From the NCBI RefSeq assembly GCF_007625205.1, contig NZ_VMNI01000002.1:186001-250000 (forward strand): a stretch of 64,000 bases of DNA, read 5' to 3'. Below the pieces are notes generated by a model that was given only the letters and a program-made list of their open reading frames with translations, was not told where the DNA came from and ran no database searches. Both the position numbers and the translations under genes were made by a program. Origin of the DNA: Denitromonas ohlonensis (GTDB lineage: Bacteria > Pseudomonadota > Gammaproteobacteria > Burkholderiales > Rhodocyclaceae). Shown here piece by piece: positions 1 to 9,807 of this stretch; position 1 is the stretch's first letter, and each line of letters starts with the position of its first letter.

Positions 1-1
1 A

Positions 2-2515
2 GCTGCGCCCATCACCGGCGCCGTCACCAAGAGCGAGGTTGAATTCTCCCACTCGATGGAAGTCACCCGGGTACACGAAGCGCCGCGCGTCACCAAGCCC
101 TACACCGACGAACAGTGGTCAGCCATCGAATCGCTCGGCCACCGCATCGACGAAGCCCTGGTCGCGCAGGATGTCCGCCTGACCATGGGTGGCGAGCCCA
201 CCTTTGTATCCATCGACGACCCCGATGGCGACGAATGGAACACCGCCGCGCTCGGGCCCACCAAGCGCCTGCTGGCGGCCGAAGTGTTCCAGCACATGCG
301 TGAAAAATACGCCCCCAAGGGCCTGACCCACTTTGGCCAGGGCAAGTGGTACCCCGGCGAGCAACTGCCACGCTGGAGCCTGAACTGCTACTGGCGCGAA
401 GACGGCGAGCCCTTGTGGCACAACCCGGCCCTGCTCGCCGATGAAAAGAAAGACTACGGCGTCACCACCAAAACGACCGAGCAATTCCTGCGCAAGGTCG
501 CTGAAAACCTGGGGCTCGCGCCAAAGCATGTCTTCCCGGTCTTTGAGGATGTCTACTATTACCTGTGGCGCGAGCGCACGCTGCCAGTCAACGTCGACCC
601 CTTCGATGCACGCCTCAAAGATCCATTGGAGCGAGAGCGCCTCCGCAAGGTCTTCGACAAAGGCCTCGACGCCGCCGTCGGCCATGTGCTGCCGATCGAC
701 AAGGACGCGACCGAACACTGGAAGAGCAGCGACTGGTACATGCGCACCGGCCGCTGCCACCTGGTGCCCGGCGACTCGCCCATCGGCTATCGCCTGCCGA
801 TCGACTCGCAGCCCTGGATCAAGGAAAGCGATTACCCGCACGTCCTGCCGCCCGACCCGATGCAGCCCGTCGCGCCACTGCCGGCGCGCGCGCACATCGC
901 CGCGCAACTGAGTCGCCGACGCCAGGCCGCCTCCGCCGCTGCCAGTGCACCGGCCGCGCAGACGCAGACCAGGGTCGCACCCGCGCACGGCGAATCGGCC
1001 GACGAAATCAGCCGTCTGGCCATGTGCGCCGAGCCGCGCGACGGCCGACTGTATATCTTCATGCCGCCGACCCGCAGCCTTGAGGACTACGTCGAACTGC
1101 TGGTTGCCATTGAAGACGCCGCCGACGCCATGTCGCTGCCGGTCATTCTCGAGGGCTACGAGCCGCCGAAAGATCCGCGCGTCACGGTGTTCCGCGTCAC
1201 CCCCGACCCCGGCGTCATCGAAGTCAACGTGCACCCGGCCAAATCCTGGGACGAGCTGGTCGATCGCAGCGTGCACCTCTATGAAGCCGCCCGCATCAGC
1301 CGCCTCAGCACCGAAAAGTTCATGGTCGACGGCCGCCACACCGGCACCGGCGGAGGCAATCACTTTGTGCTCGGCGGCGCCACACCGGCCGACTCGCCCT
1401 TCCTGCGCCGCCCCGACCTGCTCGCCAGTCTGATCGCCTATTGGCACAACCACCCGAGCCTGTCCTATCTGTTCTCCGGCCTGTTCATCGGCCCGAGCAG
1501 CCAGGCGCCGCGGGTGGATGAGGCGCGCAACGACAGCCTCTACGAACTCGAACTGGCCTTCAAGCAGATGCCTGACGCCGGCAAGGAATCCCTGCCCTGG
1601 CAGGTGGACCGACTGCTGCGCAACCTGCTGATCGACGTCACCGGCAACACCCACCGGGCCGAGTTCTGCATCGACAAGCTCTACTCACCCGACGGCGCCA
1701 CCGGCCGCCTCGGCCTGCTCGAGTTGCGCGCTTTCGAAATGCCGCCGCACGCGCAGATGAGTCTCGCCCAGCAATTGCTGCTGCGCGCCCTGGTCGCCCG
1801 TTTCTGGAAAACGCCTTACCAGCCGGATCGCCTCGCCCGCTGGGGCACCGAGCTGCACGACCGCTTCATGCTCCCGCACTTCATCGCGCAAGACTTGAAG
1901 GACGTGATCGAAGAGACCCGCGATGCCGGCTTCCCGCTCGAATTCGAGTGGTTCGCCCCGCACCTCGAGTTCCGCTTCCCGCGTCACGGCGATGTCACCG
2001 TGCGCGGCATGACCCTCGAAGTGCGCCACGCCCTCGAACCCTGGCACGTGATGGGTGAAGAAGGCGCGGCCGGCGGCGCGGTGCGCTATGTGGACTCCTC
2101 GGTCGAACGCCTGCAGGTCAAGCTCACCGGCATGGCGCCGGATCGCTACCGCCTCACCTGCAACGGCGAAACCGTGCCGCTGCAAAACACCGGCACCGTC
2201 GGCGAATACGTGGCTGGCGTTCGCTACCGTGCGTGGCAGCCGCCATGGTGCCTGCACCCGCTGATTCCGGTGCATGCGCCGCTGGTGTTCGACCTGGTCG
2301 ACACCTGGACGCAACGCTCGCTCGGTGGCTGCCAGTACCATGTGGCGCACCCGGGCGGTCGCAGCTTCGACACCTTCCCGGTCAACGCGTTTGAGGCCGA
2401 AAGCCGCCGGCTGGCGCGCTTCTTCGCCTTTGGTCACACCCCCGGCAAGATCACCCCGGCGCCGGTGAACACCAATCCGGAGTTCCCCTTCACCCTCGAT
2501 TTGCGCCGCAGCTAG
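2..2515 (+). CDS. DUF2126 / transglutaminase-family protein, 5' truncated by the window edge
   Basis: The reading frame is open from base 2, so the ATG at 56 is probably internal and the gene begins outside the window. About 837 residues are visible. The sequence has features of the DUF2126 region that follows a transglutaminase-like domain in bacterial proteins of about 1100 residues: GGEPTFV near residue 62, a glycine-rich TGTGGGNH stretch near residue 446, and ELRAFEMPPH near 575. The transglutaminase core itself is not in the window. A hinge rich in Ala, Gln and Arg near residues 300-325 looks like a linker. The family is predicted to be cytosolic and its substrate is unknown. The gene is followed by a hairpin with a T run at 2601-2634. 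Confidence 0.85.
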   Translation, partial: AAPITGAVTKSEVEFSHSMEVTRVHEAPRVTKPYTDEQWSAIESLGHRIDEALVAQDVRLTMGGEPTFVSIDDPDGDEWNTAALGPTKRLLAAEVFQHMREKYAPKGLTHFGQGKWYPGEQLPRWSLNCYWREDGEPLWHNPALLADEKKDYGVTTKTTEQFLRKVAENLGLAPKHVFPVFEDVYYYLWRERTLPVNVDPFDARLKDPLERERLRKVFDKGLDAAVGHVLPIDKDATEHWKSSDWYMRTGRCHLVPGDSPIGYRLPIDSQPWIKESDYPHVLPPDPMQPVAPLPARAHIAAQLSRRRQAASAAASAPAAQTQTRVAPAHGESADEISRLAMCAEPRDGRLYIFMPPTRSLEDYVELLVAIEDAADAMSLPVILEGYEPPKDPRVTVFRVTPDPGVIEVNVHPAKSWDELVDRSVHLYEAARISRLSTEKFMVDGRHTGTGGGNHFVLGGATPADSPFLRRPDLLASLIAYWHNHPSLSYLFSGLFIGPSSQAPRVDEARNDSLYELELAFKQMPDAGKESLPWQVDRLLRNLLIDVTGNTHRAEFCIDKLYSPDGATGRLGLLELRAFEMPPHAQMSLAQQLLLRALVARFWKTPYQPDRLARWGTELHDRFMLPHFIAQDLKDVIEETRDAGFPLEFEWFAPHLEFRFPRHGDVTVRGMTLEVRHALEPWHVMGEEGAAGGAVRYVDSSVERLQVKLTGMAPDRYRLTCNGETVPLQNTGTVGEYVAGVRYRAWQPPWCLHPLIPVHAPLVFDLVDTWTQRSLGGCQYHVAHPGGRSFDTFPVNAFEAESRRLARFFAFGHTPGKITPAPVNTNPEFPFTLDLRRS

Positions 2516-2519
2516 CGCA

Positions 2520-2555
2520 TAAAAAAACCGGACTGCGCTTTCTCAAGCCAGTCCG
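2520..2555 (-). terminator. Rho-independent terminator for the acyl-CoA synthetase end of the minus-strand operon
   Basis: Arms CCGGACTG (2527-2534) and CAGTCCGG (2548-2555) pair perfectly. Read on the minus strand, the stem is followed by a run of T from the A tract at 2520-2526. It lies downstream of the stop codon at 2637. Confidence 0.7.
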
Positions 2556-2600
2556 GGTGCGAACAGGCGCCCGAGGGCGCCAGCGAGGGAGGATCCTCAG

Positions 2601-2635
2601 GGCCTGCTCACTTCATTGGTGAGCAGGCCTTTTTC
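2601..2635 (+). terminator. Rho-independent terminator after the DUF2126 gene
   Basis: Ten-base arms GGCCTGCTCA (2601-2610) and TGAGCAGGCC (2620-2629) are perfect and are followed by TTTTTCTTC on the plus strand. The position fits termination of the plus-strand gene ending at 2515, facing the convergent operon. Confidence 0.75.
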
Positions 2636-2636
2636 T

Positions 2637-4325
2637 TCAAGCGGTCGCAGCGTCGTTCAGCCCCAGCTCCTGCTTCATGCGTTCGCGGATCTGGAACTTC
2701 TGAATCTTGCCGGTCACCGTCATCGGGAAGCTGTCGGTAAAGCGGATGTAGGCCGGGATCTTGTAGTGCGCGATCTGCCCCTGGCAGAAGCGGCGCACCT
2801 CGTCTTCGGTCATCGACTCGCCTTCGCGCAGGATGATCCAGGCGCACAGGGCTTCGCCGTATTTCTGGTCGGGCACGCCGACCACCTGCACGTCGACGAT
2901 CTTGGGGTGGCGATAGAGGAATTCCTCGATCTCGCGCGGGTAGATGTTCTCGCCGCCGCGAATCACCATGTCCTTGATCCGCCCGACGATATTGCAGTAG
3001 CCCTCATCATCGATGGTGGCGATGTCACCGGTGTGCATCCAGCCGGCCGCGTCGATGGCCTCGCGGGTCTTGGCCTCGTCGCCCCAGTAGCCGAGCATCA
3101 CCGAGTAGCCACGGGTGCACAACTCGCCGGGGGTGCCGCGCGGCACGATGCGCCCGTCGGTGTCGACGATCTTCACTTCGCAATGCGGCTGAACCCGCCC
3201 CACGGTCGACACGCGCCGATCGAGCGGATCATCCCGGCCACTCTGAAAGCTCACCGGCGAGGTCTCGGTCATGCCGTAGGCGATGGTCACCTCGCCCATA
3301 TTCATCTTGTCGACCACGCGCTTCATCACCTCGGTCGGGCACGGGCTACCGGCCATGATGCCGGTGCGCAGCGTCGACACATCGAACTCACCGAAACGCG
3401 GGTGATCGAGCACGGCGATGAACATGGTCGGCACGCCGTACATGGCGGTGCAGTGCTCTTCGGCCAGGGTTTCGAGCGCGGCCAGCGGCTCGAAGGCTTC
3501 GGACGGATACACCATGGTCGCGCCATGCGTGAGGCAGCCGAGGTTGCCCATCACCATGCCGAAGCAGTGATAGAGCGGCACCGGAATGCACAGCCGGTCG
3601 GCCTCACTCAGGCCGATCGCTTCGGCCACGAAGAATCCGTTGTTCAGAATATTGTGGTGCGAGAGCGTGGCGCCCTTGGGGTTGCCGGTGGTACCGGAGG
3701 TGAACTGGATGTTGATCGGATCGTCGAATTGCAGGGTCTCGCCCAGGGCTTCCAGCGCCTGCAATTCGGGCAGACTGGGCGCACTCAGCAGCGTGTCGAA
3801 ATTCAACATGCCGTGGCTTTGCACCTCGCCCATACGAATCACCGTCTCCAGCGCCGGCAAGCGCTCGCTGCGCAGCGCGCCGGGCGTGCAGGTCGCCAAC
3901 TCGGGCGCCAGATCGGTGAGCATCTCGAGATAGTCGCTGCTCTTAAACGCGGGCGAGAGAATCAGCGCGCGGCAGCCGACCTTGTTGAGCGCGTACTCCA
4001 GCTCGGCGCGGCGGTAGGCCGGGTTGATGTTGACCAACACCAGACCCGCCTTGGCGGTGGCGAACTGGGTCAGCGTCCATTCCAGATTGTTCTGCGACCA
4101 GATGCCGATGCGCTCACCGGGTTTGAGGCCGAGCCGGATCAGCGAACAGGCCAGGGCATCGACCTTGAGTTTGAGTTCGGTATAGCTCAAGCGCACGTTC
4201 TGATGGCGCACCACCAGTGCGTCATGCGCGGCGTAGCGCGCGCAGGCCGCGTCAAAATATCGCCCGATGGTCTCGCCGATCAGGGGCTGGGCAGCGGCCC
4301 CGTGAACATAGCTGGCGTGTGTCAT
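2637..4325 (-). CDS. AMP-forming acyl-CoA synthetase (fatty or aryl acid-CoA ligase)
   Basis: 562 residues, normal for the ANL superfamily. It activates a carboxylic acid with ATP and CoA to an acyl-CoA. Visible motifs are the P-loop [10 protein letters not shown] near residue 208, the A5-type [20 protein letters not shown] with the ribose-binding Asp, the hinge [16 protein letters not shown] and the C-terminal catalytic Lys in VTGKIQK. It is the last gene of the run that begins with the amine dehydrogenase and follows an aldehyde dehydrogenase, so its likely substrate is the acid made from the amine. The sequence resembles medium-chain/ACSF2-type ligases more than PaaK, so the chain type is not settled. 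An ATG at 4325 is used; no good upstream alternative was seen. Confidence 0.9.
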   Translation of the reverse strand: MTHASYVHGAAAQPLIGETIGRYFDAACARYAAHDALVVRHQNVRLSYTELKLKVDALACSLIRLGLKPGERIGIWSQNNLEWTLTQFATAKAGLVLVNINPAYRRAELEYALNKVGCRALILSPAFKSSDYLEMLTDLAPELATCTPGALRSERLPALETVIRMGEVQSHGMLNFDTLLSAPSLPELQALEALGETLQFDDPINIQFTSGTTGNPKGATLSHHNILNNGFFVAEAIGLSEADRLCIPVPLYHCFGMVMGNLGCLTHGATMVYPSEAFEPLAALETLAEEHCTAMYGVPTMFIAVLDHPRFGEFDVSTLRTGIMAGSPCPTEVMKRVVDKMNMGEVTIAYGMTETSPVSFQSGRDDPLDRRVSTVGRVQPHCEVKIVDTDGRIVPRGTPGELCTRGYSVMLGYWGDEAKTREAIDAAGWMHTGDIATIDDEGYCNIVGRIKDMVIRGGENIYPREIEEFLYRHPKIVDVQVVGVPDQKYGEALCAWIILREGESMTEDEVRRFCQGQIAHYKIPAYIRFTDSFPMTVTGKIQKFQIRERMKQELGLNDAATA

Positions 4326-4344
4326 GTGTTCTCCGTGAATAAAG

Positions 4345-4385
4345 CGCGATCCGCCGCAAAGCTTCTACTGTAGCGGCGGATCGCG
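4345..4385. repeat. Strong intergenic inverted repeat between aldehyde dehydrogenase and acyl-CoA synthetase genes
   Basis: Thirteen-base perfect arms CGCGATCCGCCGC (4345-4357) and GCGGCGGATCGCG (4373-4385) with a 15-base loop. No clear T run follows on the minus strand. It may be an attenuator or an mRNA-stabilising stem that sets different expression of the last gene. Confidence 0.6.
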
Positions 4386-4395
4386 GGGCGTGCGC

Positions 4396-5898
4396 TCAGA
4401 GCATCATCACCACGGACTTGCTCTCGGTGTACAGATCAAGCACCGCGCGCCCCATCTCCCGCCCGATGCCGGACTGCTTGTAGCCACCGAAGGGCATGGC
4501 GCTGTCGAGCATGTTGTGGCAGTTGACCCACACCGTGCCGGCCTTGATCTTGGGGATCAGGCGATGCACCCGGCCGAGGTCGTTCGACCAGATCGAGGCG
4601 GCCAGCCCGTAAGGCGTGTCGTTGGCCCGGCGGGCGACCTCATCGAGATCGTCATAGGGCAAGGCCACCACCACCGGTCCGAAGATCTCCTCGCGCACCA
4701 CTTTCATGTCGTCGCGCACATCGACCAGCACGGTCGGTTTCACGAAATAGCCCTGGCGCGCATCGCGCTCGCCGCCAACGGCCGCACGGGCGCCCTCTTC
4801 AAAACCGCTGTTGATATAGCCCATCACGCGCTGCTGCTGCACGGCCGACACCAGCGGACCGATCTGCGTGGCCGGGTCGATGCCCGGCCCCATTTGCATG
4901 GCCGCGGCAATCTCGCTCAGCCCCTCGACCACCTGCTCAAAGCGGCTTTTGTGAATGAACAGGCGCGAACCGGCGGTGCACACCTGGCCCTGGTTGAAGA
5001 AGATCGCCTGCGCGGCGCCGGCCGCCGCAATTGCCGGGTCGGCATCGTCGAGCACGATCACCGGGCTCTTGCCGCCCAACTCCAGCGAGAAGCGCGTCAT
5101 GTTCTTGATCGCGGCCTGCCCCACCAGCTTGCCGACTTCGGTCGAACCGGTGAAAGCCACCTTCTCGATACCGGGGTGCGAGGCCAGCGCCGCGCCGGCG
5201 GTGTGGCCGAGACCGGTGACCACGTTCAGCACACCCGGCGGGTAACCGGCTTCGAGCGCCAGCTCGGCAAAACGCAGGGCCGACAGCGGTGTTTCTTCCG
5301 CCGGTTTGAGCACCATGGTGCAGCCCGTGGCCAGCGCGGGGCCGACCTTCCAGGCCGCCATCAGCAGCGGGAAGTTCCACGGAATGATCGCGCCGACCAC
5401 GCCGACCGCTTCGCGCCGGGTAAAGCCGAAGAATTCGCGGTCGCGCACCAGCGGCACCGACACGTCCATGGTGCTGCCTTCAATCTTGGTGGCCCAGCCG
5501 GCCATGTAGCGCAGGAAGTCGATCGCCAGCGCGACGTCGACATGGCGTGCCATGGTCACCGGCTTGCCGTTGTCCAGCGCTTCGATTTCCGCCAGCTCCT
5601 GGGCGTTGACCTCCAGCAGATCGGCCAGCTTGAGCAGCAGGCGCTCACGGTCGACCGGGCGCATCTTCGACCACTCGCCCTGTTCAAACGCATGGCGGGC
5701 CGCGGCGACCGCACGGTCCACATCGGCGGCATCAGCGGCCGGCACGCGGCAAAAGGCCTCGCCGCTGGCCGGATCGGTCACCGACAAGGTCTCACCGCTC
5801 AGGGCATCGACCCAGTTGGCACCAATCAGCATGCGACCGGCGCGGGCCAGAAAGGCGCGTGTTCCGTCGCCCATGGGAAAGTCGGGGTAAAGCTGCAT
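4396..5898 (-). CDS. NAD(P)-dependent aldehyde dehydrogenase (phenylacetaldehyde-dehydrogenase type)
   Basis: 500 residues, the usual ALDH length. Cytosolic oxidation of an aldehyde to its acid. Motifs visible: IIPWNFPLLMAAWK, the FTGSTEVGK nucleotide-binding turn, the catalytic Glu in LELGGKSP, the nucleophilic Cys in FNQGQVCTAGSR, and EEIFGPVV. The ATG at 5898 is chosen because AAGGAGAC precedes it by a proper gap; the reading frame continues upstream to 5934 without a good ribosome site. The gene lies between a TerB-like gene and an acyl-CoA synthetase in the amine-oxidation run, so it most likely oxidises the aldehyde released by the amine dehydrogenase. The exact aldehyde cannot be read from sequence. 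Confidence 0.93.
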   Translation of the reverse strand: MQLYPDFPMGDGTRAFLARAGRMLIGANWVDALSGETLSVTDPASGEAFCRVPAADAADVDRAVAAARHAFEQGEWSKMRPVDRERLLLKLADLLEVNAQELAEIEALDNGKPVTMARHVDVALAIDFLRYMAGWATKIEGSTMDVSVPLVRDREFFGFTRREAVGVVGAIIPWNFPLLMAAWKVGPALATGCTMVLKPAEETPLSALRFAELALEAGYPPGVLNVVTGLGHTAGAALASHPGIEKVAFTGSTEVGKLVGQAAIKNMTRFSLELGGKSPVIVLDDADPAIAAAGAAQAIFFNQGQVCTAGSRLFIHKSRFEQVVEGLSEIAAAMQMGPGIDPATQIGPLVSAVQQQRVMGYINSGFEEGARAAVGGERDARQGYFVKPTVLVDVRDDMKVVREEIFGPVVVALPYDDLDEVARRANDTPYGLAASIWSNDLGRVHRLIPKIKAGTVWVNCHNMLDSAMPFGGYKQSGIGREMGRAVLDLYTESKSVVMML

Positions 5899-5934
5899 CG
5901 TGCTGTCTCCTTGCGTGTTGTTTTGGAAAACCAT

Positions 5935-6417
5935 TTACTGCCCGCCCTCGCGCAGCGGCATCAAGCCGGCGCGAGACACGGCTTCGATCCGGGCCGTCTC
6001 GGCGACGTCCGCCGGCAAGCGGAGTTGCTTGGCCAGGCGTTCGATCAGACGGTCTTCCAGCTTGAGCAGGCGGCCGTCGGCATAGGCCACCTCCCACAGC
6101 ATGGTGAGAATCTCGCGCTGCTCACCTGGGGTGAAGCCACGCCGCACCGCCTGCACAAACTCCCAGTCGTCGAGCACTTCGGCGTAACGCTGTTCGGCCA
6201 CGGCAATCAGCTCGGCCACCCGCGCCTCGCGCAAGCCGAAGTGCCTGCGCAGCAAGCGCGCGATGGCTTCGGCCTCCATGGGGCTGGCGTTCTGATCAAC
6301 ATGCATGGCCTCGATCAGCAGCGCGGCGACGGCGATGATGCGGCGCTCGAAGGGACCGTGCTCCGAGCCTTCGGCTTCGAGATCGCCTTTGAGCAGTTGA
6401 ATGAATCGTTTCAGCAT
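5935..6417 (-). CDS. TerB-family (DjlA N-terminal-like) helical protein
   Basis: 160 residues, wholly helical in appearance, with the TerB-type pattern: an acidic first helix pair (AALLIEAMHVDQNASPMEAEAI) and a second repeat (TMLWEVAYADGRLLKLEDRLIERLA) carrying conserved Asp/Glu residues thought to bind metal. No signal peptide, so likely cytosolic. It starts 9 bases after the YCF48-like gene and ends 36 bases before the aldehyde dehydrogenase start, inside the same run. TerB domains are often found near membranes and stress systems; its job here is unknown. Confidence 0.8.
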   Translation of the reverse strand: MLKRFIQLLKGDLEAEGSEHGPFERRIIAVAALLIEAMHVDQNASPMEAEAIARLLRRHFGLREARVAELIAVAEQRYAEVLDDWEFVQAVRRGFTPGEQREILTMLWEVAYADGRLLKLEDRLIERLAKQLRLPADVAETARIEAVSRAGLMPLREGGQ

Positions 6418-6426
6418 GGGCGCACC

Positions 6427-7380
6427 TCAGGGCTTGTTCACAAGGGGCGGAAGCACGCCGGACTGACCGGCGACGAACACCGTGCCATCGGCGGCCACGG
6501 CGATCGCGGCGAGGTTCTGCCGGTCGTCGCGAACACTCACCGCCAGGCGAGTGCTCCCTGGCGACAGATGGGCCATCACCCCGCCGCTGCCCACCAGCAC
6601 CAACTCGCCATCGGGGGTTTCAATCGCATCGGCCAGCGCCTGGCTCAACTCGCCCGGCACGCTGGTCCAGTTCGCGCCATCGTCACGACTGAGCAGCACC
6701 CGACCGCTCATGCCGTAGAGCATCAGGCTGCCATCGCGGCGCTGCAGGCCGCCCCACAGCGATCCGCTGGCGCCGGTGTCGAGCAAGGTCCAGTGCGCAC
6801 CACCATCGGTGGAGCGGAAGGCCGCGCCCATCTCGGCGGCGATGAACAAGTCGCCATGCCGGCCGACAAACAGCTTGTTCAAATGCATGTCGGCGGTATC
6901 GCCCTCGCCCACGCTCAGGCGGGTCCAGGTGGCGCCGCCGTCATGGGTGACCAGCGCCGTGCCGTAGCCGCCGACGACAAAGCCGGTCGCCGCGTTCAGG
7001 AATCGCACCGACAGCAGCACCGGATCGCCGCCCACGCGATACGCGAGGCGCCAGTTTTCGCCACCGTCGATGGTGCTGAGAATCACCCCGCCGTGACCGA
7101 CCGCCCAGCCATGCGTGGCATTGATGAAACTGACGCCGGTGAGCAGGCTGGACACCGGCACCGAGTGCGCCTGTTTCCAGTGCTGACCGTTGTCGCGCGA
7201 GAGCACCACGGTGCCGTAGTCGCCCACCGCCACCAACCGGTCGCCCGCGCGGGCCATGGCGGTGAGCGGCACCTGCGCCGCCAGCCGGGCCGACATCGCC
7301 GGCGTGACCGGCTCGGTCGCCGCTTGCGCGGCTGTGCCACCCAGCGTCAGCGCCACCATCAAGAGCGTGAAGAATCGCAT
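6427..7380 (-). CDS. YCF48-like beta-propeller protein, exported
   Basis: 317 residues from the ATG at 7380, preceded by AAGGTG at six bases; the frame also contains a TTG at 7398 that is less likely to be used. An N-terminal signal peptide ends near TAAQA. The rest has repeats of the BNR/YCF48 kind: SRDNGQHWK, TIDGGENWR, THDGGATWTR, STDGGAHWT and SRDDGANWT, spaced 40-50 residues, suggesting a seven-bladed propeller in the periplasm. YCF48-like genes commonly accompany DUF1302, DUF1329 and MMPL/RND genes, as here. The role is probably assembly or support of the neighbouring transporter; this is inference from the association. Confidence 0.85.
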   Translation of the reverse strand: MRFFTLLMVALTLGGTAAQAATEPVTPAMSARLAAQVPLTAMARAGDRLVAVGDYGTVVLSRDNGQHWKQAHSVPVSSLLTGVSFINATHGWAVGHGGVILSTIDGGENWRLAYRVGGDPVLLSVRFLNAATGFVVGGYGTALVTHDGGATWTRLSVGEGDTADMHLNKLFVGRHGDLFIAAEMGAAFRSTDGGAHWTLLDTGASGSLWGGLQRRDGSLMLYGMSGRVLLSRDDGANWTSVPGELSQALADAIETPDGELVLVGSGGVMAHLSPGSTRLAVSVRDDRQNLAAIAVAADGTVFVAGQSGVLPPLVNKP

Positions 7381-7394
7381 CGCAAACACCTTGT

Positions 7395-9758
7395 TCAATG
7401 CGCCATCAGCGGCGCGGCCACCGGACGACGACGGGGAATGAGCAGATCGAGCGTGACCGCAATGGCGGGCAGTAAGGTGATGGCCATGATCATGTTCATC
7501 ATGAACATGAAGGTCAGCAGCATGCCCATGTCGGCCTGAAACTTGAGCGCCGAGAATGACCAGGTGGCCACGCCCACCGACAGCGTGATGGCGGTGAACA
7601 CCGTCGCCACGCCGACTTCGCGCAGGGCCTGCTTAAAAGCGGTGACGATGTCCTCGCCATGGGCCAGGTGCATCTGGATGCGGTTATAGATATAGAAGGC
7701 GTAATCGACGCCGATACCCACGGCCAGCACCATCACCGGCAGCGTGGCGACGGTCAGGCCGATGTCGAGCGACTTCATGAACCAGTAGCCGAGGAAGGTG
7801 GCCACCGTGAGTGGCACGCAGCAGGCGACCATGGCGCGCCAGTCGCGATAGACCAGGAACACCAGTACCAGGATGGTGGCGTAGACATAGAGCATCATCG
7901 GCAGCTCGGAGTGCTCGACGATCTCGTTGGTCGCGGCCTGCACGCCGGCGTTGCCGCTGGCCAGGCGAACCGTCACCGACGGCAACGTGTGCTGCTCGCG
8001 ATAGCGTTTGACCGCATCGACCACGCCCTTGATGGTGCTCGCCTTGTGGTCAGCCAGATACAGGTTGATCGGCATCACCGTGCAGTCGGCGTTGTAAAGG
8101 CGCATGCCTTCGGGCACTTGCCGCACCACCTCGCCGAGGGTCAGTTCCTCGCGCGGCAGCGCCGCCCATTTGGGGTTGCCTTCATTCACGCCAGCGTTGG
8201 CAAGCTTGGCCATGACCGGCAACGACTGCGCCGAGAGCACGCCCGGCACATTGGCCAGATGCCAGCTCAGGCGATCCACATAGGCCATGTTCTCGTAGAT
8301 GAAGCAGCCATCCTTGGGCGTCTCGACCACCACGGTGAGCAGATCGAGGCCGAGCGCGAAGCGGCTGACCACGCTCTCCACATCCTTGTTGTAACGCGAG
8401 TCGTCGTGCAGCTCGGGCGCGCCGGGCAGCACATGGCCCACATGTCGCCCCTGGCTCTGCCACACCGCCACACCAAACAGCAGCACGCCCACCAGCGTGC
8501 CGATGGCCGCGTTGCGCGGGGTGGCGATGTGCACGCCGAGGCGCACCATCAAGCGGTTGCGCAGGCTCTCCATCTTGCCGGCACGCAGCACAAAGCCTTC
8601 GTCGAAACGGAAGTAGCTGGCCAGCACCGGCAGCATGATCAGGTTGGTGATGATCTTGTAGGCGACGCCCACCGAAGCAGTGATGGCCAGTTCGCGGATC
8701 ATCGGGATCGGTACCAGCGCCAGCGTGGCGAACCCGACAAAGGCGGTGATCAGCGCCAGCGTGCCCGGCACCAGCAGGCCGGTGAAGCTGCGCACGGCCG
8801 CGGTGTAGCCATCGGCGCCGTTGATGACTTCCTTGGCGATGTAGTTCACCTGCTGGATGCCGTGCGACACGCCGATGGCGAACACCAGGAAGGGCACCAG
8901 CACGGCCAGCGGATCGAGGCCGAAGCCGAGCAGCGTGATGGTGCCGAACTGCCACACCACCGACACCAGCGAGCAGGCCAGCGGCAGGAAGGTGAGCACC
9001 AGCGAGCGCGTATACCAATAGACGGCCAGCGCGGTGAGGACGAAGGCCAGCGCGAAAAATTCGATCACCGAGGTCGCGCCTTCGGAGATGTCGCCCATCT
9101 GTTTGGCGAAACCGATGATCTGGATCTCGATCTCGGCGTCGGCGTATTTGTCGCGCAGGTCGGTTTCCAGCCGACGGCTGAAGTCGAGATAGTTGAGCCG
9201 CTCGCCGGTTTTGGGGTCGGGGTCGGCCAGCTCGGCCACCACCATCGCGCTGGTCGAATCATTGGCCACCAGCGAACCGATGAAACCACCGATCACGGTG
9301 CGCTCGCGGATGCCGGAGATCGCCTCGGGGGTGAGCGCATTGACGGTGACATCACCGCCGACGACATCCTCGGCCTTCATGCCCTCTTCGGTGATCTGCA
9401 CCGCACGGGTGTTCGGCGTCCACAGCGAGGTCACGGTGCGCCGATCGACACCGGGCATGAAGAACAGCGCCTGGGTCACGTCGTACAGCCGGGTCAGCGC
9501 CTTTTCGTTCCAGACATCGCCGGTTTTCGGGTGCACCACCGCAATGATGCGGTTCGCGCCAAACAGCACGTCGCGATACTGGTTGAAGGTTTTGACGTAT
9601 TCATGGTTCTGCGGCAGTTGCTTGTCGAAGCCGGCCGACATGCTCAGCTGTGCGGCAAAGCCGCCCATCACCACGGTGAAAGCAAGCAGCGACAGCAAGG
9701 TGGCCAGGCGATGCGCGAAGAAGGCGCGCTGCAGGCGAAGAACGAGTTGTTCGATCAT
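7395..9758 (-). CDS. RND/MMPL-family membrane transporter
   Basis: 787 residues from the ATG at 9758. One N-terminal membrane helix, a large periplasmic loop, then about five helices, and the same layout repeated in the second half (second loop about residues 420-620), the usual RND pseudo-twofold plan. Hydrophobic stretches around VIEFFALAFVLTALAVYW and MMLYVYATILVLVFLVY mark the two halves. The sterol-sensing/MMPL type is shorter than AcrB and needs no classical tripartite partner. It lies between DUF1302 and YCF48-like genes, a recurrent cassette. It may move a hydrophobic substrate or lipid; direction and cargo are unknown. Confidence 0.88.
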   Translation of the reverse strand: MIEQLVLRLQRAFFAHRLATLLSLLAFTVVMGGFAAQLSMSAGFDKQLPQNHEYVKTFNQYRDVLFGANRIIAVVHPKTGDVWNEKALTRLYDVTQALFFMPGVDRRTVTSLWTPNTRAVQITEEGMKAEDVVGGDVTVNALTPEAISGIRERTVIGGFIGSLVANDSTSAMVVAELADPDPKTGERLNYLDFSRRLETDLRDKYADAEIEIQIIGFAKQMGDISEGATSVIEFFALAFVLTALAVYWYTRSLVLTFLPLACSLVSVVWQFGTITLLGFGLDPLAVLVPFLVFAIGVSHGIQQVNYIAKEVINGADGYTAAVRSFTGLLVPGTLALITAFVGFATLALVPIPMIRELAITASVGVAYKIITNLIMLPVLASYFRFDEGFVLRAGKMESLRNRLMVRLGVHIATPRNAAIGTLVGVLLFGVAVWQSQGRHVGHVLPGAPELHDDSRYNKDVESVVSRFALGLDLLTVVVETPKDGCFIYENMAYVDRLSWHLANVPGVLSAQSLPVMAKLANAGVNEGNPKWAALPREELTLGEVVRQVPEGMRLYNADCTVMPINLYLADHKASTIKGVVDAVKRYREQHTLPSVTVRLASGNAGVQAATNEIVEHSELPMMLYVYATILVLVFLVYRDWRAMVACCVPLTVATFLGYWFMKSLDIGLTVATLPVMVLAVGIGVDYAFYIYNRIQMHLAHGEDIVTAFKQALREVGVATVFTAITLSVGVATWSFSALKFQADMGMLLTFMFMMNMIMAITLLPAIAVTLDLLIPRRRPVAAPLMAH

Positions 9759-9807
9759 GTTGAAAGTCCCGGTCGCCGGGCACCTTGGCGGTGCCCGGCT
9801 TGCTGCA

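Noticed and set aside
4390-7539. A 1049-codon open frame on the plus strand
   Set aside because: It lies antisense to aldehyde dehydrogenase, TerB-like and YCF48-like genes, has a His/Arg/Gln-rich composition typical of antisense frames in high-GC DNA, and no ribosome site or recognisable domain.
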